From Bradyrhizobium sp. S69 (GTDB lineage: Bacteria; Pseudomonadota; Alphaproteobacteria; Rhizobiales; Xanthobacteraceae): 64,000 bases of DNA. Made by a program: the position numbers and the translations under genes. This document shows, one piece after another, positions 44,322-52,360 of this stretch. The notes under the pieces were generated by a model that saw only the letters and a list, made by a program, of their open reading frames with translations, was not told where the DNA came from and made no database searches. Position 1 is the stretch's first letter. Each line of letters begins with the position of its first letter. The stretch spans positions 142,086 to 206,085 of the forward strand of contig NZ_LMUK01000042.1 of assembly GCF_009766005.1 (NCBI RefSeq), given 5' to 3'.

Positions 44322-45089
44322 TTAGCTGCTGGTCCGCAACGCAGCCTCGAACTTGTCGCCGAATTCGGCGAGTTCGTCGGGGCCGATGTCGCTGACGGCC
44401 CAGAAGTTTATGCCTTGCTCGCTCCAGCGCCGGACATTGAAGCCCTGCATGGTTTCCATCTTGGCCGGGCGGCGTTCGGTGTTGGCGGTCTGGGCGACGA
44501 ACAAATTGATGACGTGCTGGCGCCGGCGATAGACCACGGCGCCGATCGCCCTGGCATCGACATAATCGAGCCGGCCGCCGATCAGCGTAAAACCTTGCGT
44601 GGTGAGATCGATCACCGGCGGCGAGACGTCGAGTTTGCCGTTGAACCACGGTTTTACAGTGTGCTGGTCGGTCGAGACCACGTCGATCAGATGGCCGGCC
44701 TGCAGCGAGCGCAGGTGCGCGGTGACGACCTCCGACAGCAGGCGCTGTTCGTCGTCGTTGCGCAGCACGATGGCGACGAGGCCGGTCGCCGCCAGCGCCG
44801 ACACCGCCGATCCCATCGCAAAGCCCCTGATCACCGAGCGGCGGCTCGGCGCCGATGTTTGCGGTTGTGCCTGCGGCAACGACGCCTCGATGCGCCGGCG
44901 AAGCTCGAGCGGTGCGCGATAGCGCAGATTGGCGCCGGCGATGGCCTTGCTCATCTCGCGATAGTCGGCCAGTGCCGCCGCGCAGCGCGGACATCCCGCG
45001 ACATGCGCCTCGACGTCGCGGCTGTGCCCGGCATCGAGCTCGCCGTCGATCAATGCGTGAAGAAGGATCTCGGCCTCGTCGCAGGTCAT
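44322..45089 (-). CDS. Anti-sigma factor (zinc-finger type), ECF partner
   Basis: A 255-residue membrane anti-sigma protein. An N-terminal anti-sigma domain has the H-x3-C-x2-C motif (His29, Cys33, Cys36 in HVAGCPRC). A basic segment SRRSVIRGFAMGS is followed by one membrane span (about 88-108), and a periplasmic domain of some 145 residues. The start is the ATG at 45087-45089, within the sigma factor's stop (ATGA) and preceded by GAGGAGC; the frame is open nine codons further. It holds an ECF sigma factor inactive at the membrane until a signal, perhaps redox or metal given the cupredoxin gene nearby, releases it. Confidence 0.9.
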   Translation of the reverse strand: MTCDEAEILLHALIDGELDAGHSRDVEAHVAGCPRCAAALADYREMSKAIAGANLRYRAPLELRRRIEASLPQAQPQTSAPSRRSVIRGFAMGSAVSALAATGLVAIVLRNDDEQRLLSEVVTAHLRSLQAGHLIDVVSTDQHTVKPWFNGKLDVSPPVIDLTTQGFTLIGGRLDYVDARAIGAVVYRRRQHVINLFVAQTANTERRPAKMETMQGFNVRRWSEQGINFWAVSDIGPDELAEFGDKFEAALRTSS

Positions 45090-45646
45090 GTCTTTTGCTC
45101 CTCTCCCGCCGTCCATGCCGATCGCAGCATGGCGCGGGCGCGCGCGAGGCGGGACATCACGGTGCCGACCGGGGCTGCGACGATGTCGGCGATTTCGCGA
45201 TAAGAAAGATTGTGAATTTCACGCAGCACGAAGGTCTCCCGGAACGGTTCGGCGAGGGCGGCGACCAGTTGCTGCACCGCCGAGGCGTCGCGCTGGCGCA
45301 ATATCTGGGTCTCCGGCGTCTCCTGCGCTTCGTGCCACAACGGCGTTTGTGCCGCGTCGTCGGGTAGCGCGTCGATGTCGGTGGTCGGCGCACCCGCGCG
45401 GCGCGCATATTCGGCGCGGCAGACGTTGCGCAGGATCGCGAACAGCCAGGGCTTCATCGCGGGTCCGCGATAGCTGTCGAAATGTTTCAGCGCCCGCAGG
45501 TAACATTCCTGCACGGCGTCGTCGGCATCGTCGGCGTTGCGCAGCAAATAACGCGCAAGCGTGTAGACGTCGTCGAGATACGGCAGCGCGGCATCGCGAA
45601 AGCGCTGCGCCTTTCTGGGATCGTCGCCCGAGGTATCGATCGGCAT
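45086..45646 (-). CDS. ECF-family RNA polymerase sigma factor
   Basis: A 187-residue sigma-70 family protein with region 2 (DVYTLARYLLRNADDADDAVQECYLRALKHFDSYRG) and region 4 (LREIHNLSYREIADIVAAPVGTVMSRLARARAML). The frame is open to a TTG at 45745, but that extension crosses a perfect hairpin, so I prefer the ATG at 45644-45646, giving the start MPIDTSGDDPRKAQ. It overlaps its anti-sigma gene by four bases. It is preceded, in the same direction, by cupredoxin and metallophosphoesterase genes, which may be its targets or signal partners. Confidence 0.9.
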   Translation of the reverse strand: MPIDTSGDDPRKAQRFRDAALPYLDDVYTLARYLLRNADDADDAVQECYLRALKHFDSYRGPAMKPWLFAILRNVCRAEYARRAGAPTTDIDALPDDAAQTPLWHEAQETPETQILRQRDASAVQQLVAALAEPFRETFVLREIHNLSYREIADIVAAPVGTVMSRLARARAMLRSAWTAGEEQKT

Positions 45647-45677
45647 CGCCTGTTGCCCGGCTGTTGCTGGAGATGCG

Positions 45678-45713
45678 TATGCCCGGCCGGCTTCGATCCA
45701 CCGGCCGGGCATA
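45678..45713 (-). terminator. Perfect 13-bp hairpin between cupredoxin and sigma factor genes
   Basis: TATGCCCGGCCGG (45678-45690) pairs with CCGGCCGGGCATA (45701-45713), loop of ten bases. No T-run follows, so it may act as an attenuator or processing site, not a full terminator, between the cupredoxin stop and the sigma start. Confidence 0.5.
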
Positions 45714-45737
45714 GGTGTGATGCCTTGGTTTTGGCCG

Positions 45738-46067
45738 CTATTCAACCTTGATCATCCCGGTCATGTGCGGGTGCAGCGAGCAAAAATACTGGTAGTCGCC
45801 GGCCGCGGTGAAGGTAAACGAGAAGGTGCCGTCGGTATCCATCGCCTTCGACCTGAATTTGCCAGCGGAGACCACGGTATGCGGAATGTCGTCATGGTTG
45901 GTCCAGGTAACGGTGTCGCCGACCTTCAGATTCAGTTGAGCCGGCGTGAAGGTAAAATTGTCGATCGTGACCTTGGTTTCCGCGGCGTGAGCGCCGCCGA
46001 GGTACAGCGAGAGGGCGGCGGCGATCGCGATGCGAACGCCGTGCTTGCGGAAAGTTGCCGATATCAT
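45738..46067 (-). CDS. Cupredoxin (amicyanin/plastocyanin-like blue copper protein)
   Basis: A 109-residue exported protein. A signal peptide (about 1-29, ending GGAHAAE) precedes a single cupredoxin domain (VTIDNFTFTPAQLNLKVGD). The type 1 copper ligands are His63 (DDIPHTV), Cys96, His99 and Met102 (YFCSLHPHM), so copper binding and electron transfer in the periplasm are expected. It lies 57 bp after a metallophosphoesterase and before an ECF sigma pair; this set recurs in Bradyrhizobium. Electron partner unknown. Confidence 0.92.
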   Translation of the reverse strand: MISATFRKHGVRIAIAAALSLYLGGAHAAETKVTIDNFTFTPAQLNLKVGDTVTWTNHDDIPHTVVSAGKFRSKAMDTDGTFSFTFTAAGDYQYFCSLHPHMTGMIKVE

Positions 46068-46124
46068 CGTAAGATTCCTTTGGCGGTTTTTTCGTCAGTC
46101 TTGTTTTCCTCAGTCTCGCTTTCA

Positions 46125-47087
46125 TCAACCTTGCAGCGGGGTGTCGATGATCGCGAGCGGTTGATCGTTGCGCTTGAAGTTGATGCTGGCGACACCGAGC
46201 AGGCCGCGCAGCTTGTCGTCGGCGACTTTCATCGGCCCGGGCGAGGGCGCGGTGCCCGGCGCCGGCTGCGGGAAAGCGGTCGAGCGCGCGGTGTGGAAGG
46301 TGACGTTGCCTTCGACCTTCTGCATCACCTGGTGGATGTGGCCGTTGAGCACCGTGACCGAGCCGAATCCCTTGAGGTAGTCGAGTGCGCGGGCGCCATC
46401 CTCGGTGCCCCAGCCCCATTCCGGATAGACCGTCCACAGCGGGATATGCGCGAACACCACGATCGGGGTCGATTTCGAACGTCCCTTGAGGTCCTGTTCC
46501 AGCCATGCGAGCTGCTCGGCGCCGAGATTGCCGAGACCGCCGGCCTTGAGGTCGACGACATTGACGAGGCCGATGAAGTGCACGCCGCTGGCGTCGAACG
46601 AATGATAGCCGGCGCCCTTGGTGCCCTTGCCGTAGCGATCCTTGTAAAACTTGATCTCCTCATCGAGGAAATCGTGTTCGCCCGGCACGTAATGCACGTC
46701 GAGCTTGGCCTGCGAGATGATACGTTCGGCGTCGTCGAACTCGGAGGCCTTCGACAGATGGCTGATATCGCCGGTGTGGATCATGAAGGCAGGCTTGATC
46801 GGCATGGTCTTGATCTTGGCGATCGCCTCCTCGAGCGTTCCGAGCGCATTGGGATTGGCCGGCTTGTCGAACCCGACATGGCTGTCGCTGATCTGCAGAA
46901 AGGTCATGCCGGCGGGCTCGGCCGCCATCGCCGAACCGACAAGCCCGAGCGAGCGCGGCACGCCGCCGGAAACCGTCCACAGCACGCCGGTGCCGGCCCA
47001 GGTCATGCATTCCAGTACCCGGCGGCGGCTGACGCGCGGGTCCGTGTTTGAGCTGTCATCGTGGTGGTCGTGATCGAAGGTGCTCAT
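46125..47087 (-). CDS. Tat-exported metallophosphoesterase
   Basis: A 320-residue calcineurin-like phosphoesterase. The histidine/aspartate-rich N-terminus (MSTFDHDHHDDSS) precedes a twin-arginine motif (SRRRVL, residues 20-25). Metal-site motifs are ISDSHVG (Asp68, His70), HTGDISH (Asp107), VPGEHDF, VFAHIPLW and NGHIHQ. The third motif reads GEHD where GNHD or GNHE is usual, so Glu137 replaces a metal-binding Asn. I chose the ATG at 47085-47087 with GGAG before it. It starts the leftward set with cupredoxin and ECF sigma/anti-sigma. The periplasmic substrate is unknown. Confidence 0.88.
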   Translation of the reverse strand: MSTFDHDHHDDSSNTDPRVSRRRVLECMTWAGTGVLWTVSGGVPRSLGLVGSAMAAEPAGMTFLQISDSHVGFDKPANPNALGTLEEAIAKIKTMPIKPAFMIHTGDISHLSKASEFDDAERIISQAKLDVHYVPGEHDFLDEEIKFYKDRYGKGTKGAGYHSFDASGVHFIGLVNVVDLKAGGLGNLGAEQLAWLEQDLKGRSKSTPIVVFAHIPLWTVYPEWGWGTEDGARALDYLKGFGSVTVLNGHIHQVMQKVEGNVTFHTARSTAFPQPAPGTAPSPGPMKVADDKLRGLLGVASINFKRNDQPLAIIDTPLQG

Positions 47088-47331
47088 CGCCAGTCTCCAT
47101 GGACCCTTCATTGGGTTGCAGGGACGTGATCGGCGAAAGCGGGGTTTATTCCCGGAAATTTTCGGATGAAGCGAAAAAGCCGGCGCGGCCGGGATGACGA
47201 TTTCGTGACCCCCGGGGCATGATCCGGAAAAGTAGCGCTCAAGTGCAACAAACTTGTCTTGCCGCCGTCAGCATAACGTCAGGCGATCTCTGTAAATCAG
47301 CCGGACTTCAACCGTCACCCCGGGAGAGAAC

Positions 47332-47544
47332 ATGAGCGAGCACGCCGTCGACCATCATCACAAGGCCGCCGAACATCACGAGCACGCCGCCAAGCATCAC
47401 CGCGAAGCCGCTAAGCATCACGAAGCCGGCGATCACGAGAAGGCCGCGCATCACGCCCACAGCGCCCACGGCCATGCCAGCCACGCCGAAGAACACCATG
47501 CCGAGGCGAGCCGTCATCACGCCGAGCACCACGGCCATAATTAA
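47332..47544 (+). CDS. Histidine-rich small protein, 70 aa
   Basis: A cytoplasmic 70-residue protein in which close to 40% of residues are His, in HHxxAAxHH and HHxEA patterns (MSEHAVDHHHKAAEHHEHAA at the start). The rest is almost all Ala, Glu and Lys, suggesting a helix with metal-binding faces. It probably buffers Ni, Zn, Co or Cu. GGGAGAGAAC precedes the ATG and a strong terminator follows, so it is monocistronic. It is divergent from the metallophosphoesterase-cupredoxin set, which also suggests metal handling. Confidence 0.85.
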   Translation: MSEHAVDHHHKAAEHHEHAAKHHREAAKHHEAGDHEKAAHHAHSAHGHASHAEEHHAEASRHHAEHHGHN

Positions 47545-47588
47545 TAACAAGCAACTGCAAGAAACTTGTAAGTATGGCGTAGCGTCTT

Positions 47589-47620
47589 GCCGTCCCTGTC
47601 AAAAGGGACGGCATTTTTTT
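47589..47620 (+). terminator. Rho-independent terminator after the His-rich gene
   Basis: GCCGTCCCT (47589-47597) pairs with AGGGACGGC (47604-47612) and is followed by ATTTTTTTG. Confidence 0.95.
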
Positions 47621-47784
47621 GCATCGCTCCCGGCTCATCCGGGCTCGAAACGGCATCATTTTTATTCCGCGACCCTTGAGCCAACGGCCCGTCATGCTAG
47701 CCTCATCGCCGCTTGGGAAGTCGCGGCGATGAATCAAGGCTGCGCGCCCTCGGCCAACGGCGGACGGAATACGGGGAGCCTTTC

Positions 47785-48915
47785 ATGGGTGAACTTCGCG
47801 GCGAGCTCGACGTGCCGCCACGCACTGACCAGGCTCGCGGCGACCAAGTTCGCACCGGCCAAGCTCGCGCTGACCAAGACGGCTGCCCGGTCCGTATCTT
47901 CCCCCTGCGGCGGCCGGAAGGTCACAAGGCGCCGATTCCACGATATTCCGCGATTCTGCCGCAGCAGGACAAGGTCGCCGTGCTTTTCCTGGGTGTCCAG
48001 GCAACCGATGCGGAGGCGTTGCGCGAAGCTGAATTCGCCGGGCTGCTGGCCGCAGGCGGCGATCAGGCGCCCGTCTATGCCGACTTTGCCGGCTTCGCCG
48101 ACCCGCAGGGCTATCTCAATCGCGTCGCCGCGCTGTATTGGCTGAAGGCTGGGGATTTCGCGGTCTGGTCGAAACTTCCGGCGGTCGCCGAATGGCGCGC
48201 GCGCGTAAGCGCCCGTTCGTCGGTCGGATTGTGGTGGGAGCCGGTCGCGGTTGACGCCGACTATATGGAAACGATCGCGTTCAAGGAGTTTTTGCGCGGG
48301 TTTTCCGGCTGCCCGGTATCGGGCTTCACCACCACCGAAGGAACCGGCTATTGGGGGGCGGCGCGCGATCGGATCCCCGCTGCGGGGTATGATCTGTTCG
48401 AACCGGCGGTCGCGGCCTCGGAGCCGGTGGCGGATGGATCGAAAATTCCCTACCGAAAGATTCAACCGCCGAAGAACATGGCCGTGATCCGCTCCGGCGT
48501 CTCCTGGGAACACTGCGCAGGCGAGCAACTGAAGGATTATCAAGAGCGCATCAAGCCGGCGCTGGATGCCGGGATGGATTATTTGCGAAACAACCCGCGC
48601 GATACTGGCTGTTTCGCGCTTCGCCAGGTCAATTGCGTCAGCGGTACGGGCGACGAATTGGCCGAGGCCTACTCGCTTGGCGCGTTCGTGTCGCTGGCCC
48701 ACCTGGAATCATGGGCCAAGGACCACCCAAGCCATCTTGCCATCTACACCCGTGCGATGGCGGCGCGGCGCAAATATCAGGACCAGCTTCAACTGCGGAC
48801 CTATAACGAGATCTTCATTGTCGAAGAGAACAATCCGCCGTTTGAATATTTCAACTGCCATTCCCGGACGGGACTGTTGCCTTATTCGCAAATGCTGGCG
48901 AGCGCCGGGGCCTGA
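47785..48915 (+). CDS. Heme-containing aldoxime dehydratase (OxdA family)
   Basis: A 376-residue member of the phenylacetaldoxime dehydratase family, which dehydrates aldoximes to nitriles using ferrous heme b. Family marks are GTGYWGAARDRIPAAGYD (187-204), RSGVSWEHCAGEQ (236-248), HLESWAKDHPSH (306-317), where the heme-ligand His is expected, and YFNCHSRTGLLPYS (355-368), where the catalytic His is expected (His359). Residues 14-33 are encoded by four in-frame 15-bp repeats ([T/G/A]DQ[A/V]R-like). I chose the ATG at 47785 because GGGGAGCC precedes it; the frame is open to 47713. No nitrilase or amidase gene adjoins it. Confidence 0.88.
   Translation: MGELRGELDVPPRTDQARGDQVRTGQARADQDGCPVRIFPLRRPEGHKAPIPRYSAILPQQDKVAVLFLGVQATDAEALREAEFAGLLAAGGDQAPVYADFAGFADPQGYLNRVAALYWLKAGDFAVWSKLPAVAEWRARVSARSSVGLWWEPVAVDADYMETIAFKEFLRGFSGCPVSGFTTTEGTGYWGAARDRIPAAGYDLFEPAVAASEPVADGSKIPYRKIQPPKNMAVIRSGVSWEHCAGEQLKDYQERIKPALDAGMDYLRNNPRDTGCFALRQVNCVSGTGDELAEAYSLGAFVSLAHLESWAKDHPSHLAIYTRAMAARRKYQDQLQLRTYNEIFIVEENNPPFEYFNCHSRTGLLPYSQMLASAGA
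47824..47883 (+). repeat. Four 15-bp in-frame tandem repeats in the aldoxime dehydratase gene
   Basis: Units start at 47824, 47839, 47854 and 47869, sharing the pattern nnnG(A/G)CCA(A/G)G/A(C/T)TCGC and encoding TDQAR, GDQVR, TGQAR and ADQDG. Because the unit is a multiple of three, copy changes would leave the frame intact. Confidence 0.8.
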
Positions 48916-48968
48916 ACCGGCGCTTTGGAGCACGATCGAGCGCAGCAGCCGAGTCGCTGGCCGCGGCC

Positions 48969-49856
48969 TTATTTTCGAAAGACTTCGATATTTTCGCTAA
49001 GCCATTGCTGCAGCGTTCGCGGAGGCTTGCCGGTCAATTCCTCGAACGTCGAGGTGGTCTCTCCAAGCGCGGAATCGCGGAACATCTGGTCCAGGCCGAC
49101 GAAGAGGTCAGTGACGAACGGCGAGAGGCCAGCAGCGAGCAGTGCGGTGCGCTCTTGGTCCAGCGTCCGGCTTTTGTAGACGACGGGATGACCAAGCAAA
49201 TTCGACAGCTCTTCTGCAATCTGCGGCATGGTCCAGGCACGTGGCCCGGTCAGGTGATAGACCCGTTGCGAATCCGGATAGACGTCTTCGAGCAACGCAA
49301 CGCGTGCAGCGGCGGCGACGTCGCGCGTGTCGATGAAATTCACCCGCCCTTCGCCCGCCGCACCCGTCCACGAGCCGGTCGAGACCTGACCTCCAGCTCG
49401 CCGGCTGAGGATGTCGGCAAATGCCGAAGGCCGCAAAACGCTCGATGCGATCGGCTGACGGGATAAATGCGCTTCGATCTCCGTGTGCCAAGCGAGGGGA
49501 TACAATCGGGTTGCGGGCCCTATCGAAGAGAGTTTGGTGATGTGTTTGACGCCGGCGGCAACCGCGCTGTCGATCAAGGCGATCTCGTTGGCGACTTGTT
49601 GAAGCGAAGATCCGTGGGAGACGAACAGCCGATCCGCTCCGCGCAACGCATCGGCAATCGTCTTCGGATTGTCGAAATCAACCGCGGCGGCGGTCACTCC
49701 CTCGGGCAATCGAGCTGCATCCGGCCGGCGGGTCAGTGCGACGACATCGACGGGATCGGAGGCGAGAAGGCTGGTCAGCGTCGACCCGACACGGCCTGTC
49801 GCGCCAGCTATCGCAATCCGGGGTTTTCCCGAGGTCGGTTCGATTTTTTTGGACAT
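48969..49856 (-). CDS. NAD(P)-binding protein, NmrA/SDR atypical type
   Basis: A 295-residue atypical short-chain dehydrogenase. After a short polar start, IAIAGATGRVGSTLTSLLAS carries the GxxGxxG nucleotide motif, then KHITKLSSIGPATR and FIDTRDVAAAARVAL. It resembles NmrA-like quinone oxidoreductases or sugar epimerase relatives; it may sense or reduce a quinone. I chose the ATG at 49854-49856 over an upstream in-frame ATG at 49898, which lies within an operator palindrome. It is divergent from a TetR gene with two operator-like palindromes between, so it is the likely target of that repressor. Confidence 0.86.
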   Translation of the reverse strand: MSKKIEPTSGKPRIAIAGATGRVGSTLTSLLASDPVDVVALTRRPDAARLPEGVTAAAVDFDNPKTIADALRGADRLFVSHGSSLQQVANEIALIDSAVAAGVKHITKLSSIGPATRLYPLAWHTEIEAHLSRQPIASSVLRPSAFADILSRRAGGQVSTGSWTGAAGEGRVNFIDTRDVAAAARVALLEDVYPDSQRVYHLTGPRAWTMPQIAEELSNLLGHPVVYKSRTLDQERTALLAAGLSPFVTDLFVGLDQMFRDSALGETTSTFEELTGKPPRTLQQWLSENIEVFRK

Positions 49857-49872
49857 CGTCTGGTCCCGTCCT

Positions 49873-49900
49873 ATATGTTGGAACAATCGGTCCAACATAT
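49873..49900. promoter_or_regulatory. Operator-like inverted repeat ATATGTTGGA-N8-TCCAACATAT
   Basis: ATATGTTGGA (49873-49882) and TCCAACATAT (49891-49900) form a perfect 10-bp inverted repeat with an 8-bp spacer. It lies between the divergent NAD(P)-binding protein and TetR genes, 16 bp from the former's start codon. TetR regulators commonly bind such sites. Confidence 0.75.
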
Positions 49901-49901
49901 T

Positions 49902-49917
49902 TGGAACGATCGTTCCA
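49902..49917. promoter_or_regulatory. Perfect 16-bp palindrome TGGAACGATCGTTCCA, TetR operator candidate
   Basis: It directly follows the first inverted repeat and ends 20 bp before the TetR start codon. Both share the half-site (T)TGGA/TCCA, so one regulator could bind the two and control both divergent genes. Confidence 0.78.
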
Positions 49918-49937
49918 TTATGTCAAGGGGAAGTTTC

Positions 49938-50546
49938 ATGAGCGGAAAGCCGCAGTTTGACGAAGCCGAAGTGATCGCGGCGGCAATCGAGGTGTTCCGG
50001 CGTCAGGGGTATACGGCCGCCGCCATCAGTGACCTGACGGAGGCCGTGGGTTTGTCGCGCTCCAGTCTCTACCAGCGATTCAACGACAAGGACGGTTTGT
50101 TCCGGGAAGCGCTTGCCGCCTACACGGAGCGTCTCTTGCGCCGCATGAATTCCGTCAAAGCCGACACCCCGCGCCTTCGAATGAAAGCGTTGCTGCGCTC
50201 TTTCTTGCCGGGGAAAGCACCCAAGCCAGCGGGCTGCCTGATCGCGCGAAGCTGTGCCGATATCCCAGCGCTGTCCGAGGATGCACAGGCCGCAGCGCTA
50301 GCAGGCATGGCGCGGCAACATCAGATGGTCGCCGGCCTACTGCGTGAAGGCGTGACGGCGGGCGAGTTGGCTGAAGATACCAATATCGATGCGATGGCGT
50401 GGCACTATCTCGGCGTGCTGCAGGCCCTATTGAACTTCCCGCAAGCCGGCGCTGACGGGAGCATGCTCGATCAAATGATCGACGTGGCGATGTCGGCTTG
50501 GCCTGTTCAAGGCCGGGATCGTGTTTCAGGAAGCTCGAAAGCGTAA
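49938..50546 (+). CDS. TetR/AcrR-family transcriptional regulator
   Basis: A 202-residue repressor. The N-terminal helix-turn-helix DNA-binding domain reads DEAEVIAAAIEVFRRQGYTAAAISDLTEAVGLSRSSLYQRF, and the C-terminal ligand domain has GCLIARSCADIPALSEDAQ. The frame is open from 49467 as an antisense run through the neighbour, but AAGGGGA and the ATG at 49938 give the normal TetR start. It is divergent from the NAD(P)-binding gene, with two palindromes in between. The inducer is unknown; the partner suggests an electrophile, quinone or aldehyde. Confidence 0.9.
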   Translation: MSGKPQFDEAEVIAAAIEVFRRQGYTAAAISDLTEAVGLSRSSLYQRFNDKDGLFREALAAYTERLLRRMNSVKADTPRLRMKALLRSFLPGKAPKPAGCLIARSCADIPALSEDAQAAALAGMARQHQMVAGLLREGVTAGELAEDTNIDAMAWHYLGVLQALLNFPQAGADGSMLDQMIDVAMSAWPVQGRDRVSGSSKA

Positions 50547-50571
50547 AAATGCAGCGAGCGCCTTGAACAAC

Positions 50572-52191
50572 CTATCGGCCATCTTCCAGGATCATCGCCG
50601 CGCCCTTTTCCGCGATCATCGCGGTCGGGGTGTTGGTATTGCCGGAAGTGATCGTCGGCATCACCGAGGCGTCGATCACACGCAAGGCCGAAAGCCCGTG
50701 AAAGCGCAGGCGCTCGTCGACCACTGCCATCGCGTCGCTGGCGCTGCCCATCTTGGCGGTGCCGACCGGGTGAAAGATCGTAGTGCCGATATCGCCGGCG
50801 GCTTTTGCCAATGAGGCATCGTCATCGCCGACCGACGGGCCGGGCAGGAATTCGCTCGGGTGATAGGGCGCGAGCGCTGTCTGCTTCATCAGCCGTCGCG
50901 TGGTGCGGATCGCATCGGCTGCGACCTCGCGGTCGTCGTCGGTGGCCAGATAATTCGGCGCGATCGACGGCGCCTGGTCGGGCTCGCCGGAGCGAACTCG
51001 CACGGTGCCGCGCGAGGTTGGTTGCAGGTTGCAGGCGCTGACGGTGATAGCGGGAAACCGATGCAGGGGATCGCCGAACTTGTCGAGCGACAAGGGCTGC
51101 ACGTGGAACTGGATGTTGGCGCGTTCGCGGCGCGGGTCGGACCTGGTAAAAATGCCGAGTTGCGACGGCGCCATGGTCAGCGGACCGCGGCGGCGGAAGG
51201 CGTAGTCGAGGCCCATCAGTCCGCGCCCGACCAGCGAATAATACGTCTCGTTGAGGGTGCGGATGCCCTCGACCTTGTAAATCGCGCGCTGCTGCAGATG
51301 GTCCTGCAAATTGCGCCCGACGCCCTGGCGGTCGAGCACGGTTTCGATCCCGAGTGGCTTGAGCCAGTCCGCGGGGCCGATGCCGGAGCGATGCAGCACC
51401 TGAACCGAGCCGATCGCGCCGGCGCACAGGATCACTTCGTTGTTGGCGCGGGCCTCGACGATTTCACCGCCTTGCATGAAGCGCACGCCGACCGCGCGAC
51501 CGTTCTCGATGATCAGCCGATCGACCAGCACGTTTTTTTCCAGCCGCAGATTGGCACGGTTCAAGACCGGCTTGAGAAATCCGCGCGCGGAAGACCAGCG
51601 GCGGCCGCGCTTCTGGTTGACGTGGAAATAGCCGACGCCTTCATTGTCGCCGGTATTGAAGTCAGGCGTTTTCCTGATTCCCATTTGCTCCGCGGCCTGT
51701 TCGACCGCGTCCAGCACCGCCCAGGACAGCCGCGGCGCTTCGACGCGCCAGCCGCCGCCGGCGCCGTGATGCTCGCTGGCTCCCAGAAAATGATCCTCCA
51801 GCCGCTTGAATGCCGGCAGCACATCGTCATAGCCCCAGCCGGTCAGCCCGAGCTGGCGCCAATGGTCGTAATCGGCGGCTTGCCCGCGCATCGAGATCAT
51901 GGCGTTGATCGCGGAGGAGCCGCCGATCACTTTGCCGCGCGGATAGGCCAGCGAGCGGCCGTTCAGGCCCGCTTCCGGCTCGGTTCGAAACATCCAGTCC
52001 GAGCGCGGATTGCCGATCGCGAACAGATAGCCGACCGGGATGTGGAACCAGATCCAGTTGTCGTTGCCGCCGGCCTCCAGGATCAGCACGCGGTTTTTCG
52101 GATTGGCCGACAGCCGGTTGGCGACGATGCAGCCGGCGGTACCCGCGCCGACGACGATGTAGTCGAAATCACCTTGCAGCCGCTTCGCCAT
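50572..52191 (-). CDS. GMC-family FAD oxidoreductase (choline dehydrogenase-like)
   Basis: A 539-residue glucose-methanol-choline oxidoreductase. The FAD Rossmann motif FDYIVVGAGTAGCIVANRL begins at residue 9. GMC signature 1 is YPRGKVIGGSSAINAMI near 83-99, signature 2 is GAIGSVQVLHRSGIG, and the C-terminal FHPVGTAKMG and NTNTPTAMIAEKG hold the catalytic His and the His/Asn pair. It oxidises an alcohol, perhaps a choline- or PEG-like substrate. It is convergent with the TetR gene. No betaine aldehyde dehydrogenase adjoins, so choline is doubtful. Confidence 0.92.
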   Translation of the reverse strand: MAKRLQGDFDYIVVGAGTAGCIVANRLSANPKNRVLILEAGGNDNWIWFHIPVGYLFAIGNPRSDWMFRTEPEAGLNGRSLAYPRGKVIGGSSAINAMISMRGQAADYDHWRQLGLTGWGYDDVLPAFKRLEDHFLGASEHHGAGGGWRVEAPRLSWAVLDAVEQAAEQMGIRKTPDFNTGDNEGVGYFHVNQKRGRRWSSARGFLKPVLNRANLRLEKNVLVDRLIIENGRAVGVRFMQGGEIVEARANNEVILCAGAIGSVQVLHRSGIGPADWLKPLGIETVLDRQGVGRNLQDHLQQRAIYKVEGIRTLNETYYSLVGRGLMGLDYAFRRRGPLTMAPSQLGIFTRSDPRRERANIQFHVQPLSLDKFGDPLHRFPAITVSACNLQPTSRGTVRVRSGEPDQAPSIAPNYLATDDDREVAADAIRTTRRLMKQTALAPYHPSEFLPGPSVGDDDASLAKAAGDIGTTIFHPVGTAKMGSASDAMAVVDERLRFHGLSALRVIDASVMPTITSGNTNTPTAMIAEKGAAMILEDGR

Positions 52192-52360
52192 TCCTGGATT
52201 CCACCCGATTGAACATCGCCGTCATGTCCGGCTTGATGCCGGGCATCCACGTTTTCTTGCTCGGGCTCTATTAGTCGGACGTGGATGGCCGGGACAAGGG
52301 TGTAACCCGGAGACATGGCTGACCCCTGTTCTGGGACATCGCTGATATTTTCGCCGGCCG

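Noticed and set aside
45647..45745. Longer start for the ECF sigma factor
   Set aside because: The extension begins at a TTG, crosses a perfect hairpin and overlaps the end of the cupredoxin gene.
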